From NCBI GenBank assembly GCA_900764955.1, contig CAAFPY010000007.1, forward strand, positions 1-38,967: DNA of 38,967 nucleotides, written 5' to 3'. Positions 16,424-23,771 of the stretch are shown here, in pieces. The notes below the pieces were generated by a model. The model did no database searches. It saw only the letters and a list, made by a program, of their open reading frames with translations, and had not been told where the DNA came from. The DNA comes from an uncultured Collinsella sp. GTDB taxonomy: Bacteria; Actinomycetota; Coriobacteriia; Coriobacteriales; Coriobacteriaceae. The translations under genes were made by a program, and so were the position numbers. The first letter of the stretch is position 1. The number at the start of each line of letters is the position of its first letter.

Positions 16424-17781
16424 CTGATATCTCCATTCTCGCCGGTAAGACGTACTTCATCCGTACCTTCGGCTGCCAGATGAACCTTCACGATTCCGAG
16501 CGCGTGAGCGGCTTGCTCGATTCGCTCGGATGTCTTCAGGCGCAATCGCCCGAAGACGCCGATATCGTCATCTTTATGACGTGTTGCGTGCGCGAAGCTG
16601 CTGACACCCGCCTGTACGGGCAGTGCTCGTCGTGCAAGAGCCTTCCCGCTCCGCCTTCCGGGCACCGTGTCGTCGCTGTTGGTGGCTGCATCGCGCAGCG
16701 CGACGGCGAGGGCCTGCTCACCAACCTCGATAATGTCGATGTGATCTTTGGCACTCATTCCATCGCGCATGTCGGCGAGCTCCTGGCAGATGCCTTCGTC
16801 GACGGCAGTCGTCATATCCGCGTCGAGGAGATCGATTCTGGTTCGGCCACCGACATGCCGTGGCATCGCGAGACCGCTTATCACGCCTGGGTTCCCATCA
16901 TGACGGGATGCAATAACTTTTGCAGCTACTGCATTGTCCCGTATGTACGGGGGCGTGAGAAGAGCCGTCCTATGGACGAGATTGTCGACGAGGTCACCGG
17001 CCTTGTGAGACAGGGCGTGCGCTCCGTTACGCTGCTTGGTCAAAACGTCAATTCATATGGTCGTGACGCCCATGCCGACCCTCGTTTTGCCGAGCTGCTT
17101 CGCCGCGTCGGCGACACGGGCATCGAGCGAATTTACTTCACGTCGTCGCATCCAAAGGACCTGCTTCCCGCGACCATCGACGCCATGGCCGAGGTTCCTG
17201 CCGTCATGCCGCAGCTGCATTTGGCTGTGCAGTCCGGCTCTTCACGCATCCTCAAGCTCATGAACAGGAAATATACGCGTGAGCAGTATCTCGATCTCGT
17301 TGAGCGGGTGCGCGATCGCATTCCCGATATCGCCTTGACCACCGATATCATCGTCGGTTTCCCTGGCGAGACGGAAGAGGATTTCGAGCAGACGGTCACC
17401 TTGGTTGACGAGGCCCGCTTTGCCCAGGCATTCACCTTCATCTACTCAAAGCGCGCGGGTACTCCCGCTGCGACCATCGATGATCCCACGCCACGCGAGG
17501 TCATTCAGGCTCGATTCGACCGCTTGGTCTCCCATGTCGAGCAGACGGCATACGATTACAACCAGGGATCGCTTGGGTCGGTCGTCCCCATGCTCATCGA
17601 AGGGACATCTAAGAAAAACGCTCAGGTCCTTCAGGGTAAGAGCCCATGGAACCAGACGGTTCATTGTCCCGTCCCTGAGGGCTTCGACGCCTGCGACCTT
17701 GTTGGAAAGATACTCGATGTGCATGTAGATACCGCACGCACGTGGTATCTCTCGGGCGAATCGGTGGGCGCCCCGCGATGA
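16420..17781 (+). CDS. miaB: tRNA-2-methylthio-N6-dimethylallyladenosine synthase MiaB
   Basis: A radical-SAM methylthiotransferase converting i6A37 to ms2i6A37 in tRNA. The product is 453 aa from ATG 16420, which overlaps the spoVS stop (ATGA). The N-terminal cluster region shows TFGCQMNLHDSE and MTCCVREAAD. The radical-SAM motif is C164xxxC168xxC171 (CNNFCSYC) followed by IVPYVRGREKSR, diagnostic of MiaB rather than RimO. A TRAM domain ends the protein. The substrate-forming enzyme MiaA is encoded next with another ATGA overlap, so the two steps of the pathway are translationally coupled. Confidence 0.96.
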   Translation: MTDISILAGKTYFIRTFGCQMNLHDSERVSGLLDSLGCLQAQSPEDADIVIFMTCCVREAADTRLYGQCSSCKSLPAPPSGHRVVAVGGCIAQRDGEGLLTNLDNVDVIFGTHSIAHVGELLADAFVDGSRHIRVEEIDSGSATDMPWHRETAYHAWVPIMTGCNNFCSYCIVPYVRGREKSRPMDEIVDEVTGLVRQGVRSVTLLGQNVNSYGRDAHADPRFAELLRRVGDTGIERIYFTSSHPKDLLPATIDAMAEVPAVMPQLHLAVQSGSSRILKLMNRKYTREQYLDLVERVRDRIPDIALTTDIIVGFPGETEEDFEQTVTLVDEARFAQAFTFIYSKRAGTPAATIDDPTPREVIQARFDRLVSHVEQTAYDYNQGSLGSVVPMLIEGTSKKNAQVLQGKSPWNQTVHCPVPEGFDACDLVGKILDVHVDTARTWYLSGESVGAPR

Positions 17782-18698
17782 ATCGCGTAGTTGCCATCAC
17801 AGGGCCCACGGCGATAGGGAAGAGCGCGCTTGCCGATAGGCTTGCGCGCCGTCTGGATGCCCCCGTCATCTCCGCCGATTCGATGCAGGTCTATCGAGGC
17901 ATGGATATCGGAACTGCCAAAACGCCGGTATCCGAGCGTCTCGTGCCCCTCCTTCTTGTCGATGTGGCGGACCCTCGTGAGGCGTATTCGGCGGCGTGCT
18001 ACCAACGCGACGCTCGCATCGAGATCAATCGCCTGCTCGCCCTTGGCAAGGTTCCCATTCTCTGCGGTGGCACGGGGCTCTATCTTCGCGCCGCCCTTGA
18101 TGACATGCGGTTCCCCAAGGGCGTCGTTGATGACGACAGGCGCCGCGCCTATCAGAGCATCCTTGAGGCGGAGGGCCCGCAGGCGCTCTACGAGATGCTC
18201 AAGCAGCGCGATCCCGCGAGTGCTCAGATCGTTCATCCCCACAATGTCAAACGCGTCATTCGCGCACTTGAGATGCACGATGAAGGGGTCTCGTATGCCG
18301 ACCAGGCTGCGGGCTTCTCAACTCCCGTGCCCGTATATGATCACGTTACCTTTGCACTTACAATGGACCGTGCCCGACTGTATCAACGCATCGACGATCG
18401 CGTCGACATCATGATGGAACAAGGGTTGCTGGATGAGGTGCGCGGTCTTCTAGACGCCGGTCTTCGAGAAGCGCTCACCTCCATGCAGGCCATTGGATAC
18501 AAAGAACTCATTGATTATTTCGATGGCGCCCTATCGTTGGACGAAGCGGTCGCCCTCATCAAGCAGCGTTCTCGCCGGTACGCTAAACGGCAGCTCGCCT
18601 GGTGCCGCCACGATGCTCGCACCCAATGGATCGACATGGACTCCATGACGATTGATGATGCGGTAGAGCATGTCCTGTCATGTCTGGAGCGCCCATGA
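17778..18698 (+). CDS. miaA: tRNA dimethylallyltransferase MiaA
   Basis: Adds dimethylallyl from DMAPP to A37 of tRNAs reading UNN codons, the first step before MiaB. The product is 306 aa. P-loop GPTAIGKS is at residues 9-16, then SADSMQVYRGMDIGTAK (substrate base recognition), the LLVDVADPREAYSA region, GGTGLYLRA, and the C-terminal QRSRRYAKRQLAWCR. The start ATG 17778 overlaps the miaB stop by 4 bases. An earlier in-frame codon at 17742 is less likely. Confidence 0.96.
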   Translation: MNRVVAITGPTAIGKSALADRLARRLDAPVISADSMQVYRGMDIGTAKTPVSERLVPLLLVDVADPREAYSAACYQRDARIEINRLLALGKVPILCGGTGLYLRAALDDMRFPKGVVDDDRRRAYQSILEAEGPQALYEMLKQRDPASAQIVHPHNVKRVIRALEMHDEGVSYADQAAGFSTPVPVYDHVTFALTMDRARLYQRIDDRVDIMMEQGLLDEVRGLLDAGLREALTSMQAIGYKELIDYFDGALSLDEAVALIKQRSRRYAKRQLAWCRHDARTQWIDMDSMTIDDAVEHVLSCLERP

Positions 18699-19990
18699 GT
18701 CGATTCAAGCCGATTGAAACCGCTCCGGTGCCGGAACGTGCCATCCTCATTGGCGTCGACACGAGAGATTCAACGTGGCCCATACAGCGTTCGCTCGACG
18801 AGCTCGAGCGACTTGCCGATACAGCTGGAGCGCAGGTTGTTGCTCGCTTGACGCAGCGACTTGACCGGCCCATCCCCAAGTCGTATATCGGGTCGGGAAA
18901 GGTCGAGGAACTGCAAGGCTACGTCTCACGCCTTAATGCAGACGTTGTTATCTTCGATGACGATCTGTCCCCCTCACAGCAGGCCTATCTCGAGCGCCGT
19001 TTGGGAGAGCCCATCAAGATCATCGACCGAACGGCGCTGATCCTCGATATCTTCGGCTTGCATGCCAACACGCGTGAAGGTCGCCTGCAAGTCCAGCTGG
19101 CGCAGCTGCAGTATCTGCTTCCGCGCCTTCGCGGCATGTGGAGCCACCTTGCCAAAGAGCAGACGCGAGGAGGCATCGGCAGTAGGTTTGGCCAAGGCGA
19201 AAGCCAGCTGGAGGTCGACCGTCGCATTATTCGCAATCGCATTGCCGTCCTGCGCCGTGAGCTCAAGGAGCTCGATAAGCGTCGTGACGTGCAATCGAAG
19301 CTCCGCGCATCGTCCCCGGCGTTTCGCATCGCGCTTGCCGGCTACACCAACGCTGGAAAGTCCACACTGCTAAACCGGCTTACCGGCTCTGACGTGCTCG
19401 CCCAAAACAAGCTGTTCGCCACGCTCGACCCCACCACCCGCGCTTACGAACTGCCCGGCGGCAGGCGCGTGACGCTCACAGACACCGTCGGATTCATTCA
19501 AAAGTTGCCCCATGGACTTGTCGAGGCCTTTAAATCGACCCTATCCGAAGTTAGGGACGCCGACCTTGTGCTCAAAGTCGTGGATTGCTCTGACGAGGAC
19601 CACTTGCGCCAACTCGACGCTGTGGAGCACGTGCTCCTTGACGTTGGAGCCGGAGACCGCCCCGCGCTGACCGTCTACAACAAGATCGACTTGCTCGACT
19701 CCGATTGCATCGCATCTCTCAAGCGGCGCAATCCCGATATCGTCATGTTCTCGGCACTGACAGGCGAGGGGCTTGACGTCTTGCAAGCGCGCATCGCACG
19801 CGAGGCAGCCGCACAAGATCAGATTTTGTCATGCCGCATACCCTATAAAGAAGGGGCACTGCTGGCCGCGATCCGCAATCAGGGAATGGTCGTCTCCGAG
19901 TCGTTCCTTGATGACAGCGTCGCGATGACATGCAAAGTGCCCCCGCATATCGCTTCTATCTTGTCGCGCTACATCGTGCAGGAGTGCTAG
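18695..19990 (+). CDS. hflX: GTPase HflX
   Basis: A ribosome-associated GTPase that splits stalled ribosomes in family members studied. The product is 431 aa from ATG 18695, which overlaps the miaA stop (ATGA) and has CTGGAG upstream. The N-terminal HflX domain includes the IGSGKVEEL and FDDDLSPSQQAYLE motifs, then the RGGIGSRFGQGESQLEVDRR linker. G1 is GYTNAGKST (216-224), G3 DTVGF, G4 NKID and a SALTGEG G5. It ends 17 bases from the convergent lexA stop with no evident terminator. Confidence 0.96.
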   Translation: MSRFKPIETAPVPERAILIGVDTRDSTWPIQRSLDELERLADTAGAQVVARLTQRLDRPIPKSYIGSGKVEELQGYVSRLNADVVIFDDDLSPSQQAYLERRLGEPIKIIDRTALILDIFGLHANTREGRLQVQLAQLQYLLPRLRGMWSHLAKEQTRGGIGSRFGQGESQLEVDRRIIRNRIAVLRRELKELDKRRDVQSKLRASSPAFRIALAGYTNAGKSTLLNRLTGSDVLAQNKLFATLDPTTRAYELPGGRRVTLTDTVGFIQKLPHGLVEAFKSTLSEVRDADLVLKVVDCSDEDHLRQLDAVEHVLLDVGAGDRPALTVYNKIDLLDSDCIASLKRRNPDIVMFSALTGEGLDVLQARIAREAAAQDQILSCRIPYKEGALLAAIRNQGMVVSESFLDDSVAMTCKVPPHIASILSRYIVQEC

Positions 19991-20007
19991 GCCGAGCGCA
20001 CGAGACG

Positions 20008-20646
20008 CTACATCCGCCGCATCAATGCAACGACCTTGCCGAGGATGACCGGATTGTCGGCGTAGATGGGCTCCATTGCGTCGTTCTCCGGTTGCAGGCG
20101 CACGCGCCCTCGCTCCTTGTAGAACGTTTTGACGGTCGCCGACCCATCAATCATGGCCACGACCACTTCGCCGTTCATGGCGCTCTTCTGTTCGCGCACG
20201 ATGATGTAGTCGCCATTGAAGATGCCGATGTTGATCATCGAGTCACCGTGCACCTCAAGGATGAATGAGCTTGAATCCGTTGCGATCTCGGTGGGAATCG
20301 TAAACGTGTCCTCGATATTTTGCTCAGCGAGGATTGGCATACCGGCCGCGACGCGGCCGACGAGCGGCAAGGAGACGGAACCGCGCGTCGAGGCGGGTTG
20401 CACCTGGCCGAGCTTCGTAGATGTGCCGTCGGAATTGAACACCTCGAGGGCGCGCGGCTTAGTGGCGTCGCGCTTGATAAGTCCAAGCTCCTCAAGGGCA
20501 TTGAGATGGGCATGTACCGTCGAAGGGGAGGACAGGCCCACCGCAGCCGCCATCTCGCGGACGCTCGGCGGATAGCCCTTCTCATTTTGATATGAACGAA
20601 TGAAGTCGTAGATCTGCTGCTGCCGTTTGGTGATCTTGCGCGTCAT
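20008..20646 (-). CDS. lexA: SOS repressor LexA
   Basis: An autocleaving repressor of DNA-damage genes. The product is 212 aa. Winged HTH: RQQQIYDFI, GYPPSVREMAAAVGLSSPSTVHAHL. The cleavage site is Ala101-Gly102 (VAAGMP), with catalytic Ser136 (HGDSM) and Lys173 (TVKTF), all intact. The start ATG 20646 follows GAGGAG. The frame is open further upstream, but that part overlaps the operator region. LexA-box-like sites at 20664, 20692 and 20720 indicate autoregulation and control of the divergent LysM gene. recA in this window carries a matching box. Confidence 0.97.
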   Translation of the reverse strand: MTRKITKRQQQIYDFIRSYQNEKGYPPSVREMAAAVGLSSPSTVHAHLNALEELGLIKRDATKPRALEVFNSDGTSTKLGQVQPASTRGSVSLPLVGRVAAGMPILAEQNIEDTFTIPTEIATDSSSFILEVHGDSMINIGIFNGDYIIVREQKSAMNGEVVVAMIDGSATVKTFYKERGRVRLQPENDAMEPIYADNPVILGKVVALMRRM

Positions 20647-20663
20647 GGCTTCTCCTCGTACTC

Positions 20664-20677
20664 CAAACTTATGTTCG
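20664..20677. promoter_or_regulatory. LexA-box-like site, lexA leader
   Basis: CAAACTTATGTTCG differs from the SOS consensus by one base in the left half-site (CAAAC for CGAAC). It lies 18 bases upstream of the lexA start codon. Confidence 0.6.
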
Positions 20678-20685
20678 ATTTCTTC

Positions 20686-20713
20686 TTGACAGGAACAACT
20701 GTTCGAAGATAAT
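20686..20713 (+). promoter_or_regulatory. SOS-controlled promoter of the LysM gene
   Basis: TTGACA (20686-20691) and GATAAT (20708-20713) are 16 bases apart. The spacer is almost filled by a LexA-box-like site, and a second box covers the expected start site. A weaker alternative is TTGTCC (20747) with TATATC (20770). The lexA promoter on the opposite strand is not clear to me. Confidence 0.65.
20692..20705. promoter_or_regulatory. LexA-box-like site in promoter spacer
   Basis: GGAACAACTGTTCG has GAAC and GTTC half-sites with the correct 4-base spacing and one outer mismatch. It lies between the -35 and -10 of the plus-strand promoter. Confidence 0.65.
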
Positions 20714-20719
20714 AATACA

Positions 20720-20733
20720 CGAACACCCGTTCT
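20720..20733. promoter_or_regulatory. LexA box between lexA and LysM gene
   Basis: CGAACACCCGTTCT matches the recA box in 13 of 14 positions. It sits at the expected transcription start of the LysM gene. Confidence 0.85.
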
Positions 20734-20800
20734 TATGCCAGAAGTTTTGTCCGTGCGGCGAGATATATCTATATCGACAAACACGAGGGAGGAGTCCACC

Positions 20801-21241
20801 ATGAAGAACCTGTACACCGTCGAAGGCAACGTGGTCCGCACGCAAACGCTGGACTCACATCCTCATCTCACCGTCGTCGATGGCGTTGCCACCTCGAGGG
20901 TGCCCGAGCTCTCCTTGGTAAATCGCCCCGCCCGCGCCGCCATTTCGTTTCCCACCAATATTTGCACCATCGGCATCGCTTGCATTATCGCCGTCGCGTG
21001 CCTCATTGCGGGCGGTGCCGCGGCATCATTGAAGGCCCGCGCCCAAGAGCAGGCCATTTCCAGCTTGGCTCGCGCAAGCTATACCGTTGCCGCCGGAGAC
21101 ACGCTCTGGAGCATCGCCGAGGATCTCTCGATTGGCAACGTTCCCACAAGCGAAGCCATCCGCATCATGCGCGAGTGGAACGCCCTCGATTCCGGCCTGC
21201 TGCATCCTGGGATGGAGCTCGTCGTACCCATCAATCGATAG
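20801..21241 (+). CDS. Membrane-anchored LysM protein, probable SOS division inhibitor (YneA/DivS/ChiZ-like)
   Basis: The 146-aa product has a cytoplasmic N-terminus of about 50 residues, one membrane segment (about 53-74), and a C-terminal LysM domain (93-145: YTVAAGDTLWSIAE, ending GMELVVPIN). The start ATG 20801 follows GGGAGGAG. Its place, divergent from lexA and under SOS boxes, and its TM-plus-LysM layout match YneA of Bacillus and the lexA-linked division suppressors of actinobacteria. Sequence outside LysM is not diagnostic, so function rests on context. It would delay septation during DNA damage by acting at the membrane or peptidoglycan. nrdR follows in the same direction, as in mycobacteria. 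Confidence 0.85.
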   Translation: MKNLYTVEGNVVRTQTLDSHPHLTVVDGVATSRVPELSLVNRPARAAISFPTNICTIGIACIIAVACLIAGGAAASLKARAQEQAISSLARASYTVAAGDTLWSIAEDLSIGNVPTSEAIRIMREWNALDSGLLHPGMELVVPINR

Positions 21242-21279
21242 CCATCGTCAGTTGCCTGCACACAGTCGCAATATCCCAT

Positions 21280-21324
21280 GGCAAGCGGGTGCCCAAGCCT
21301 CATCGGTCCGGGCGCCCGCTTGCC
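21280..21324 (+). terminator. Hairpin after the LysM gene
   Basis: GGCAAGCGGGTGCCC (21280-21294) and GGGCGCCCGCTTGCC (21310-21324) form a 15-bp stem with one U-G pair and a 15-nt loop. There is no T-run. It probably separates the SOS gene from nrdR. Confidence 0.6.
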
Positions 21325-21389
21325 CATACAGCATATGCTACTTTCTCAATCATCAGAACCTATATTGTGTGGTTGTCTGCTTCAAAGCA

Positions 21390-21398
21390 TGCTATTCT
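21390..21398 (+). promoter_or_regulatory. Extended -10 upstream of nrdR
   Basis: TGCTATTCT is an extended -10 element (TGn plus TATTCT), 36 bases before the nrdR start. The -35 region is poor. Tentative. Confidence 0.4.
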
Positions 21399-21434
21399 AG
21401 ACGAGTTGTCAATTCGAATGGGGGAAACAAGTTT

Positions 21435-21878
21435 ATGCGTTGTCCAAAATGCGGACACGACGATACGCGCGTGGTCGACTCGCGCATGCAGGCATCCTCC
21501 AATGCCATCAAGCGTCGTCGCGAATGCAGGTCATGTGGATATCGCTTCACCACCTTCGAACGCTGCGAAGACCCCATCGAAGTCATCAAGAGCGATGGCT
21601 CGACCCAGCCGTTTGACCGCAACAAACTGATGGTCGGCCTTATGCGCGCCACCTCCAAGCGCGATATCGACCTGGCACAGCTCAACGCGCTCATCGATGA
21701 TATCGAGATGGAGCTCCGTGGCTGCTCACGCACCGCCGTGAGCTCTCACGATATCGGCGACATGGTCCTCAAGAGGCTTGAGCGCCTCGACAAGGTCGCC
21801 TACATTCGCTTCGCATCGGTATATCGCGATTTTCAAGATATCGCTGAGTTTTTGTCCGAACTCGATAAGCTGAGGTAA
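21435..21878 (+). CDS. nrdR: Transcriptional repressor NrdR
   Basis: A zinc-ribbon and ATP-cone repressor of ribonucleotide reductase operons that senses (d)ATP. The product is 147 aa. Four cysteines form the ribbon (MRCPKCG and CRSCGYRF), RRRREC-type basic residues precede the second pair, and the ATP-cone shows DGSTQPFDRNKL. The start ATG 21435 follows GGGGGAAAC. The longer upstream frame is spurious. dut starts 3 bases later, so dNTP regulation and dUTP removal are cotranscribed. Confidence 0.96.
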   Translation: MRCPKCGHDDTRVVDSRMQASSNAIKRRRECRSCGYRFTTFERCEDPIEVIKSDGSTQPFDRNKLMVGLMRATSKRDIDLAQLNALIDDIEMELRGCSRTAVSSHDIGDMVLKRLERLDKVAYIRFASVYRDFQDIAEFLSELDKLR

Positions 21879-21881
21879 CCC

Positions 21882-22325
21882 ATGGATACGCTTGACATTT
21901 CCATTCTGCGCCTCGACCCAAGCGTCGAAATGCCCTCGTACGCATACGAGGGAGACGCCGGTCTCGATTTGCGCGCGTCGGCCACCGTCGACATCAACCC
22001 GTTTGAGAGGGTTCTCATTCCCACGGGGCTGGCCATCGCCATTCCCGACGGGTATGCCGGATTCGTCCAGCCGCGCAGCGGTAATGCGCTCAAGCGCGGA
22101 CTCACCATCGCCAACACCCCGGGCCTCATCGACGCCCATTATCGTGGCGAACTCAAGGTCATCGCAATCAACCTCGATGCTCATGAGCCCATCCATATCG
22201 AGCGTGGCGAGCGTATCGCCCAGCTCGTCATTCAAAAGGTGCCCACTGTGCACCTTGTAGAAGTCGATAAGCTCGACGAGACCGACCGCGGCTGCGGGGG
22301 TTTCGGCTCGAGCGGTTCGAAATAG
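21882..22325 (+). CDS. dut: Deoxyuridine 5'-triphosphate nucleotidohydrolase
   Basis: A trimeric dUTPase giving dUMP and PPi, keeping uracil out of DNA. The product is 147 aa with all five motifs: DAGLDLRA, PRSGNALK, GLIDAHYRGEL, ERIAQLVI, and the C-terminal glycine-rich RGCGGFGSSG that closes over the substrate. The start ATG 21882 follows GAGGT at the end of nrdR. A permease gene follows after 27 bases. Confidence 0.97.
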   Translation: MDTLDISILRLDPSVEMPSYAYEGDAGLDLRASATVDINPFERVLIPTGLAIAIPDGYAGFVQPRSGNALKRGLTIANTPGLIDAHYRGELKVIAINLDAHEPIHIERGERIAQLVIQKVPTVHLVEVDKLDETDRGCGGFGSSGSK

Positions 22326-22352
22326 CAGGTCCACACGTATAGGGGGAATTTC

Positions 22353-23666
22353 ATGGACCAATTCTTTAAGTTGGGGGAGCGTAACTCCTCGGTGGCCACC
22401 GAGCTGCGCGCTGGCCTCACGACCTTCCTGGCGATGTCCTACATCATCGTCGTCAACCCGCTCATCCTGTCTGCCGGTGGCATTCCTGTTGGCGCTGCGG
22501 TTACCGCAACGTGCATCGGCGCCGCCATCATGACCATCGCCATGGGCTTCATCGCAAACCGTCCGCTCGCCTGCGCCTCCGGCATGGGCATCAACTCCAT
22601 CGTCGCCTACACCCTGTGCGGCTCCATGGGTCTTGGCTGGCAGACCGCCATGGCCATCATCTTCATCGAGGGCATCGCGATTCTCCTGCTCGTTCTTTGC
22701 GGTCTTCGCGAGGCCATCATGGACGCCATCCCGGTTCCTCTGCGCCACGGCATCTCCATCGGCCTGGGCCTGTTCATCGCGATGATCGGCCTCAAGGATG
22801 GCGGCATCATCGTTGCCAACGAGGCCACCATGGTCGCCCTCGGCAAGGTCACCGATCCCGTCTTCCTCGTCGGCCTGATCTCCATCATTGCCACCGTCGT
22901 GCTCTCGTCCATGAACATCAAGGGCGCCCTGCTGTGGGGTATCGTCATCGCGTCTGTCGCGGGCATTCCCCTGGGCGTTACCGCGACTCCCTCGAGCGTT
23001 GTTGCCCCGCTTGACTTCTCCACCTTCGGCGCTCCGTTTATGGCCGATGCCGACGGCGTCATGGGTGTCGTCAAGGCCCTGACCACTCCTGCACTGCTGC
23101 TGTTCGCCTTCTCCCTCATGATGAGCGACTTCTTCGACACCATGGGCACCGCCATGGCAGTCGCCAAGCAGGGTGAGTTCCTAACCGAGGACGGCAAGGT
23201 TGAGGACATCAAGCCCATCCTCATTGTCGACTCCGTCGCGGCTGCTGCCGGCGGCGTGTTTGGCGCTTCCTCCATCACCACCTTCGTTGAATCCGCTTCC
23301 GGTGCCGCCGACGGCGGTCGTTCCGGCCTCACTTCCATCACCACCGGCGTCCTGTTCCTGCTTGCAGCGTTCTTCTCGCCAATCATCAGCTGCATCAGCT
23401 CTGCGGCGACCTGCGGCGCCCTCGTGTACGTCGGCTTCCTTATGATGAGCGAGGTGACCGAGATCGACTGGTCCGACATCCTCGATGGCTTCCCAACCTT
23501 CATGATCATCATTGGCATTCCGTTCACCTACTCCATCTCCAACGGTATCGGTCTCGGCTTCATCGCGTATGTCGTTGTTGCCCTGGTTACTGGCAACGTG
23601 AAGAAGATTCGTCCTCTCATGTGGGTTGCAGCCAGCGCATTCCTGCTGTACTTCCTCATGCTCTAA
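22353..23666 (+). CDS. NCS2 (AzgA-type) purine permease
   Basis: The 437-aa integral membrane protein has about 12 hydrophobic segments. Family landmarks are TELRAGLTTFLAMSYIIVVNP near the N-terminus, ASGMGINS, RHGISIGLGLFIAMIGL, SDFFDTMGT and GASSITTFVESASGAADGGRSG. These place it in the adenine/guanine/hypoxanthine proton-symporter group (PbuG/PbuO/AzgA) rather than the uracil/xanthine branch. The exact purine cannot be read. It is the last gene of nrdR-dut-permease and is followed by a strong terminator. apt, for adenine salvage, is elsewhere in the window. Confidence 0.92.
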   Translation: MDQFFKLGERNSSVATELRAGLTTFLAMSYIIVVNPLILSAGGIPVGAAVTATCIGAAIMTIAMGFIANRPLACASGMGINSIVAYTLCGSMGLGWQTAMAIIFIEGIAILLLVLCGLREAIMDAIPVPLRHGISIGLGLFIAMIGLKDGGIIVANEATMVALGKVTDPVFLVGLISIIATVVLSSMNIKGALLWGIVIASVAGIPLGVTATPSSVVAPLDFSTFGAPFMADADGVMGVVKALTTPALLLFAFSLMMSDFFDTMGTAMAVAKQGEFLTEDGKVEDIKPILIVDSVAAAAGGVFGASSITTFVESASGAADGGRSGLTSITTGVLFLLAAFFSPIISCISSAATCGALVYVGFLMMSEVTEIDWSDILDGFPTFMIIIGIPFTYSISNGIGLGFIAYVVVALVTGNVKKIRPLMWVAASAFLLYFLML

Positions 23667-23693
23667 GACGTACACTACACACGTGTGCAACCT

Positions 23694-23731
23694 AAAGGCG
23701 CGCCCCGCATTATACGGGGCGCGCCTTTTTT
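23694..23731 (+). terminator. Strong intrinsic terminator after the purine permease
   Basis: AAAGGCGCGCCCCG (23694-23707) pairs perfectly with CGGGGCGCGCCTTT (23715-23728) around a 7-nt loop, ending in TTTTTT. The A-rich left flank could also support termination of the convergent minus-strand transcript. Confidence 0.93.
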
Positions 23732-23771
23732 CATATGATGGGAGTTGATTGCCACAAATCAAAGCGCTCGG

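Noticed and set aside
22326..22352. Possible purine riboswitch before the permease
   Set aside because: The gap is only 27 bases, too short for an aptamer, and it holds just a ribosome site.
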